Source of the DNA: Ananas comosus
Taxonomy: Eukaryota > Streptophyta > Magnoliopsida > Poales > Bromeliaceae
DNA length: 64,000 bases
Assembly: GCF_001540865.1 (NCBI RefSeq)
Contig: NC_033632.1
Span: 12,193,729-12,257,728 of the forward strand
Direction: 5' to 3'
The translations under genes and the position numbers were made by a program. Below the pieces are notes generated by a model. The model did no database searches, was not told the origin of the DNA, and worked only from the letters and a program-made list of their open reading frames with translations. Shown one piece after another: positions 58,755-64,000 of this stretch (within the stretch, counting starts at the first letter, position 1; every line of letters starts with the position of its first letter).

Positions 58755-58887
58755 GATCATCTACACCCTACGTTATAAGTTAGCTTCTTGCAAATGGTTA
58801 TTAAATGGTTATTAAACATGTATGCGCAATTAATCATCTACACCCTATGTTACAAGGTAGTTTGTTGCAAATGGTTATTAACCATGT
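58755..58887 (+). repeat. Tandem duplication, period 78
   Basis: atcatctacaccctacgtta (58755) and atcatctacaccctatgtta (58833) each continue through gcaaatggttatta with a few differences. Confidence 0.85.
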
Positions 58888-58936
58888 GTTTAGCATCTTT
58901 TTTTATTTTTACTTTTTCCTTCTTAAGTCATGTAAG

Positions 58937-58970
58937 GTGTGGCTTTACTTGTTGCTTTCTTTAAAGTTCT
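58937..58970 (+). repeat. Host flank copied inverted at 59668-59701
   Basis: These 34 bases (gtgtggctttacttgttgct ...) are identical to the reverse complement of 59668-59701. An F2 element lies between the two copies. Confidence 0.95.
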
Positions 58971-59057
58971 TTTATATATATATATATACGTATATATATA
59001 TACATATATATACGTATATATATATACATATATATACGTATATATATATACATATAT
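58971..59057. repeat. TA-rich minisatellite, unit about 26 bases
   Basis: tacgtatatatatatacata repeats three times in phase with internal tatacgtata palindromes. Confidence 0.9.
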
Positions 59058-59576
59058 ATGAGGCTACTATTCACTATCCGAAGACACGGAGCCTTCCGTT
59101 TCAGCTCGTTTCTATTTGACTTTCGAATCGTCGATCGCTCGTAAATTTGATCTAGAGTATTTGAAGTACCTAAAAATAATATTTTAGATTTTAGCGATAT
59201 CATTTGCTAGGAACGAAGGGGCTCAAATCAACGGCTGAAAATAAAAATCTACAAAATTAATAAATGACATTGAAATTTAAATCAAAGATATTGATTTGTT
59301 TTATATAGTATAAGAATTTTCTTATCAAAATTTCACGTGATTGGATATTTCTACACCGTTAAACTTGCAAACGGCTTACTACGGCCATTGAAATTGTGTT
59401 GATTTTGAGCCATTCGATCAACTAGCAAAGATATCGAAACATAATAAAATTTATTTTCTAGTACTCCAAATACTCTAGATCAAGTTTAACGAGCCGATCG
59501 ACAATTCGAAAGTCGCAACATCGAAAACAAGCTGGAAGCAGGAAGGCTTCGGGCTTCGATAGCATAGTAGCCTCTC
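59058..59576. mobile_element. F2 fold-back MITE, copy d
   Basis: The left end gaggctactattcactatcc and the right end gcttcgatagcatagtagcc are inverted. Core words gatctagagtatttgaagta and tactccaaatactctagatc pair. The left terminal palindrome is shortened (acacggagccttccgtttc). (TA)n lies on the left and (CT)n on the right. Confidence 0.8.
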
Positions 59577-59635
59577 TCTCTCTCCTCCTCCTCTCTCTCT
59601 TCTCTATATATATATATATATATATATATAATAGT
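59577..59635. repeat. (CT)n(TA)n microsatellite
   Basis: CT-rich run followed by a TA run between F2 copy d and the adjacent rearranged F2 copy. Confidence 0.95.
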
Positions 59636-59783
59636 ATGAGCTAGGCTCTATGCTTTCATATTATATAAGAACTTTAAAGAAAGCAACAAGTAAAGCCACA
59701 CTTCCATCGTCGATTTGAAAATTCATCATCGAAAACGACTCAGGAGCACAGAGCCTCCGTGCTTCTGAGAGCACAGCAGCCCT

Positions 59784-59790
<7 letters not shown>
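59636..59790. mobile_element. Rearranged F2 copy containing inverted host flank
   Basis: It begins tgagctaggctctatgcttt like an F2 left end, then switches to the 34-base inverted copy of 58937-58970, then resumes with F2 right-end words (catcatcgaaaacgactcag) and a terminal palindrome (agcacagagcctccgtgct). The core between is missing. Confidence 0.75.
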
Positions 59791-59815
<25 letters not shown>

Positions 59816-60010
59816 GGGCTGGAGTATTCTTGATAGTATGTGGGTGTGGATACTATCTAGTTTTTAACACTTGAATAAAAAATTAAAGAATTAAGATAAT
59901 AGCGGTCTCCTTAGATTTAGTGAGTGATCTAAAAAATGAAATTAATCAAAGAAGAAATGTAAGAAGAAAAAATTGAGTAGCATCTGCAACTAGATACTAT
60001 TAAAAATTTA
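59791..60010. mobile_element. Possible F1-like element, copy E
   Basis: After a (CT)n run there is ggctggagtattcttgatag with tggatactatctagttttta, and near 59987 actagatactattaaaaa in the other orientation. Only the ends are similar to F1, so this is tentative. Confidence 0.35.
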
Positions 60011-60472
60011 GGGACAGAATTTGAATAGGGGACAAAAACCATGCCAAATTAACTACTGAAACTTGTATTTTTTTTTTTTTTTGGTTTCTTCTTTTCTAAA
60101 TTTAAGATTCAATAAATTAGAGCCATGTTGTAGAGATATACTACATTTGGTATTGTAGAGCCCAAAATCTAAAAATGGAGATGGTTGTATATATAAACAA
60201 GGCAAGTACAGTAAACAGAAAAAGATGTTCCTCTCCAAACCCTAAAAATGTTCACCATTTATTTCTCTCCCAAAATTAGCCACATTAACTAAGAGTAGTA
60301 TTTTTGACTTTTCCAAACTTAGGGGAAGAGATATATATGAAAATGATACCGCACTTGAGCTGGTTCACTAACTAACCAACATCAATCTACTATTCCCAAA
60401 TTACCCCTAACCAAGCACCAACAATTGGCAATAAAAGCAACAAAACAAGGGTATTTATGTCAAATACTACCT

Positions 60473-60480
60473 TATAAATA
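60473..60480 (+). promoter_or_regulatory. TATA box TATAAATA
   Basis: A consensus plant TATA box 82 bases before the ATG of the 75-residue gene, leaving room for a leader of about 50 bases starting near 60510. Confidence 0.65.
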
Positions 60481-60561
60481 TCCTCCCTCCCTCTCTCCGC
60501 CTCTTGTGTTAAACCACAACTTCATAGAGTTTGAGAATCCTAAAACTTCAGTAGAAACCGA

Positions 60562-60789
60562 ATGGCGGGCGCTCAATTAACTTCCTTTTTTCTCTTTGAA
60601 TCTGCACCGAGCTCCCCTCGCTCGCCCAGAGTGCCATTCTCTGCAGTCGCGCCCTGGGGCTTCAACAATACTAGCACGAGAAGACAAGTTCGCATGACTC
60701 TGGACACGATACTTGAGGAAGATGTACCTGACTCCTTTGAAAGCCCTATCGTCGACTTGATCGCGTCACCGATATATCCTTCCTCATGA
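60562..60789 (+). CDS. Uncharacterised small protein, 75 residues
   Basis: Single-exon frame starting in good context (accgaATGGcg) behind a TATA box, ending TGA at 60787-60789. The composition is Ser/Pro-rich in the first half (ESAPSSPRSPRVPFSAVAPW) with an Arg-rich turn (TRRQVRM), then an acidic second half (TLDTILEEDVPDSFESP). No signal peptide, membrane segment or known domain was recognised. SPRSPR could be a proline-directed kinase target. GC content is above its surroundings. A perfect 13-bp hairpin follows 78 bases after the stop. The promoter, codon context and composition favour a real gene; function is not assigned. Confidence 0.6.
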   Translation: MAGAQLTSFFLFESAPSSPRSPRVPFSAVAPWGFNNTSTRRQVRMTLDTILEEDVPDSFESPIVDLIASPIYPSS

Positions 60790-60867
60790 ATGGCTGTCTT
60801 AGGATAGTCTCAGAATTGTTATATTGCTAGAATTATGCGCGCCGTACTAGAATAAGAGAAGAAACAA

Positions 60868-60908
60868 CCACCATGCATGCACACTTGTACAACAAGCATG
60901 CATGGTGG
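60868..60908 (+). terminator. 3' hairpin with RY (CATGCATG) arms
   Basis: ccaccatgcatgc (60868-60880) pairs perfectly with gcatgcatggtgg (60896-60908) across a 15-base loop. It lies just 3' of the small gene and could be a 3' UTR stem or a regulatory palindrome. Classing it as a terminator is only positional. Confidence 0.5.
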
Positions 60909-60909
60909 A

Positions 60910-63593
60910 ATTCTCTTTAGATTTTACGGTTACTTGCGTGTAGTTGTATCGTATATTTCTTGCATTTATTGAAACTTAGTGTTTGCTTCTTATTTTGAAT
61001 CTTTTCTTGGGTTCATAGTCTTCATAGAATATAAAATTGAATTTTACTCAAAATTTTCCTTTCTTAGTTTTCTATTCCAAAGCTAATGCGAGATAATAAT
61101 AGTTGAAGGTGTCAAAACACTGCATGACCAAAAAGAAAACTTCATAGGGAGATATTTGATTATACCCTAAAAATAGTTGTTAGAACATTTTCCCCAAGAA
61201 ATGGCCAATTGCATGGGCTGTCTCACGTGGTATTAGAACAAGAGTTCTCGAGTTCGAATCCTACCAGACTTGTACGTGAACTAAACGACAAAACAGCGCT
61301 TGATTGTAAATTTCAATCGCCGATATTGAGTAGATTAGAGATTGTCTTTTAGTAGACAAGAACAAGTATTAGTAACTACTAATATTTTAGACTCAATGAG
61401 TTACTGATACCAGTGGATTTGATTGCTGCAAAAGCCCTAATCTTCTAAGCATTTTTCTCAAATGCCCTACCCCAATTACTAACTCCACCAAATGTTTTTG
61501 AGAAAGAGCCAAAATCATGCAATTTAAGATCACCAATTATTTGTCCATGTTAATTTGTAGAATCCAAATTGAATTTTTCTATGTTGCATTCACCCATAAA
61601 CTAAATTGGACATAACACAAGCATTATTGGTACTAAAAAATGTCCTAATGTCTTTTAGTATTTATATGTATTTGTCTCTTTATAGTAATAGTAATATTCA
61701 CTAATTTAATTTAAATCCACTTGAGAAACAAAACTATGGGCGCAGGTGGTAACATATTAAAATTATTTTATGGATGCTTCAATTAACCTATCTACACTTT
61801 GCCATAGCTTTAGGAGCCACATTTTGAATAATTAATAACTTTTTAAATAATTATAGCACATATATATATGCATATACAACATTTTAGATGTTTTTAAGGA
61901 TCAACTAATTCCATAATATTAGTTATAATTAATGTAAAATTGAGACCATTTGACTAGAGGGATTGATTGGGCTACATAATTTATATATTTTATTTATTGT
62001 GAAGTGATGAGAAAAGTGTTTTCGAGGCTCATATATGTAAGTTGTAGAGATTTTGCTGTGGCAAAAATAAAACGAGATTTCGAGCCTCAAAAGTAAAAGC
62101 TCTGGTTCGATACTCGTGTTTCTACACCAAAAAGTTGATATGGATAATATTTATATAGCATTTTTATTGATATTAATTTGATCCAAACTACAAACAAGAT
62201 ATTAGTATTTTCTTAATTAGTATGTTTTTGGTGAAAGTGAATGAAAATTTTACCTAAAATTATGGTCCTTATTAATCGACCCGCGCGGTACTACTTAATC
62301 TTAAAACAACTTGATTAATTCAAAGTATCCAACTTATCAATTTATTTGATCTGAATCATTTGATAATTTTTTCGTTACAATGTTTGTTTTAATAAAATTG
62401 CAGATATATAAATCAATCTAATAGATTCTAACTAAACATTTAAAATAAATCATGCACCGTAATTTCTGAAGTGAACGATTCATTAAGTGATTTAAATCAA
62501 ATGAATTGAAATAATCGGTGGCGAAGTAAAAATTCTTAAAATGGGTCATATGTACATTTCGACCTTTATTTTTACTAAAAATATAACCTTTATCTTTTCT
62601 TCTTTTTTTTTTACACCTTTTAACTTCTAAATATTTTAATTTGAGTTTCTATATATAGTTAAGTAAGTTAATTTTTTTTAAAAAAATTTCAGGTCGATTA
62701 GTTTTAATTTACCTATTAATTAATATAGTTTTTCTCGTTACAACTTAATTTAATTATTAAATTTGATAAAAAATTTTAACTTATTTGATTAAAGTTTCTC
62801 AATTTGAAAAAATTTAAAAGTTGAGAGAGTCTCAATTAAAAAAATTATTTTGTCTCCACACATTTTTGAACTTATTTGCTTTTTTCCCCCACTCACGTGT
62901 GCATGAGTTGTATATATTTGTCGGGATTGGTAACATACAAAATTGCATATATACACCCTTGACAAATAAGTAATTGCAACTACATCCCTAGAAAACACAT
63001 GATTTCTTGCAAACATAACCCTGCAAACTCCATATTTTCATAGTCGGCCCTGCTAAATATTAAATTTTGTGGCAGGTTTTTATATTTTAAGTAAAAAATA
63101 TTTTTAAAAAATAGATAATTAAAATAGTAAGTTAAACATTGCGTACATGTCATAACTTTTTTAAAATCGTCACATAATTTAAATCCAATAAATTAAAATA
63201 TTATATATATATAATAAAATTAGATTTTTAACGCTTTTAAATGATCCAAAATCACATTTACTTTCTTTTTTGTTTGGTTCATACTCGAACTTTTTTTTTC
63301 CTCTAATTTTATATAAGAATACAGAATAGAGTTAAACACTTTTGAAAATTTGGAATCTCAAATATCAAACAATAAAAATTGGATGATAAAAATAGAACTT
63401 GACCAAATTAAGATTTATTTACAAACTATCATTACAATTTTTCAAATAAATTACGCACATTTGTAAGCGGAAATTTGAATTTCTTAATTTTGACACTACG
63501 ATTTTCTGAACTCTCGTGAAATGTACTTATTAATTACACGGCGGTTTAATTCTACGTGTTTCATATAATTTTGTATAGCTTTAAAAAATTAAG
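60910..63593. other. AT-rich intergenic region
   Basis: No gene recognised. Around 61226-61266 the words gtggtattagaacaagag and gagttcgaatcctaccag look like a primer site plus tRNA-like string of a TRIM or SINE relic; a similar ctggttcgatactcgtg lies at 62102. Otherwise nothing. Confidence 0.45.
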
Positions 63594-63677
63594 GATAAAC
63601 TTAAAATACCATCTTTGTGATTTCACACTTTTTCACTTTCGTATTATATAGTTTGAAGTGTATCAAGTTAGTATCCG
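63594..63677. mobile_element. F3 element, copy e, left arm only
   Basis: taaacttaaaataccatctt, gtgatttcacactttttcac and gtttgaagtgtatcaagtta match the F3 left arm. It is interrupted by the following element. Confidence 0.65.
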
Positions 63678-64000
63678 GACTTTTTTCGAAAATAACCCTA
63701 TGAAAGTTCGTATTTGCCAAACTAACCCCGTGAAATTTTTATTTGTAAAACTAACCCTCCTTTCGCCACGTGGGCGCCACGTCAGGGATTCCTCAAAAAG
63801 ATGGTGAATCGTTCACCGTCTTTGTAATTTTTGTTTAAAAGCGGTGAATGGTTTACCGTCTTTAGAAGACGGTAAACCATTCACCGCCTTTAGTGCAAAA
63901 TTTTCCTTTCCGCCCTTTTCCCTTTCCACCCTCTCAAGTCCGCCTTTTCTGTGCCCTCGAGAAGACGGAGAACGATTCACCGTCTTATCAAGAACACCAT
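63678..64000. mobile_element. F4 element, copy b, cut by the window end
   Basis: It begins ggacttttttcgaaaataac, compare ggctttttttgca of the copy at 29555, then ccacgtgggcgccacgtcag, then several palindromes (63801-63823, near 63840-63890 and 63965-63985) of the form AGACGGTGAA..TTCACCGTCTT. No right end is visible. Confidence 0.65.

Noticed and set aside
58805..59119. Open frame rich in alternating Tyr, Ile, Thr, His
   Set aside because: It translates the TA minisatellite and tandem duplication, not a protein gene.
61180..61320. A fourth TRIM relic
   Set aside because: A primer-site-like gtggtattagaacaag and a gttcgaatcctacc string are present, but no LTR pair could be identified.
1..64000. 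CRISPR arrays, operons, Shine-Dalgarno sites, attachment sites
   Set aside because: The window is clearly plant nuclear DNA; tandem repeats here lack spacer structure and genes are monocistronic with introns.

Overview
This is a plant nuclear window, most likely from a commelinid monocot. Genes are widely spaced and split by GT-AG introns. Intergenic DNA is AT-rich and full of (TA)n and (GA/CT)n microsatellites and small transposons. Several first exons are much more GC-rich than the exons that follow, which is a monocot trait. Bromeliads such as pineapple would fit, but that is only an impression.

Eight protein-coding genes are supported, seven of them as complete exon models whose reading frames close across every junction. 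In order: a PRUNE/DHHA2-type phosphoesterase homologue (6749-10264, +); N-acetylglucosamine kinase (12689-18797, +); a 2-succinylbenzoate-CoA ligase of the AAE14/MenE type for phylloquinone synthesis (19619-24541, -), convergent with the kinase; a BTB/POZ-NPH3 protein (31426-34729, -); a DUF630/DUF632 protein with an N-myristoylation start (41856-45741, +); a galectin-domain GT31 hydroxyproline O-galactosyltransferase (47442-52824, +) behind a 12-codon upstream ORF; the pollen-wall P450 CYP703A (54330-55976, -); and an unrecognised 75-residue protein (60562-60789, +) behind a clean TATA box. These are unrelated housekeeping, signalling and cell-wall functions and do not form a pathway cluster.

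The rest is dominated by small non-autonomous elements. F1 and F2 are fold-back elements sitting in (TA)n/(CT)n tracts, and their terminal hairpins differ between copies while still matching within a copy. F3 is a fold-back family with 'gtggtttcac...ttaaagtgtatcaa' arms. F4 is a 786-bp fold-back with a 10-bp target duplication, a tandem pair of palindromes and an N-gap at its apex. F5 is a GGATGTCAA...TTGACATC family with 9-11 bp target duplications. There is also a 5S-derived Cassandra TRIM inside an intron, three short-LTR TRIM relics in or beside one gene, a CACTA-ended element, and a tRNA-like SINE.

The most unusual signal is the F1/F2/F4 set: palindromic cassettes at or near element ends whose two halves have changed together between copies, plus one locus where host flank was copied in inverted orientation to the other side of an F2 element. 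No virus, CRISPR array, rRNA gene or intact tRNA gene was seen.
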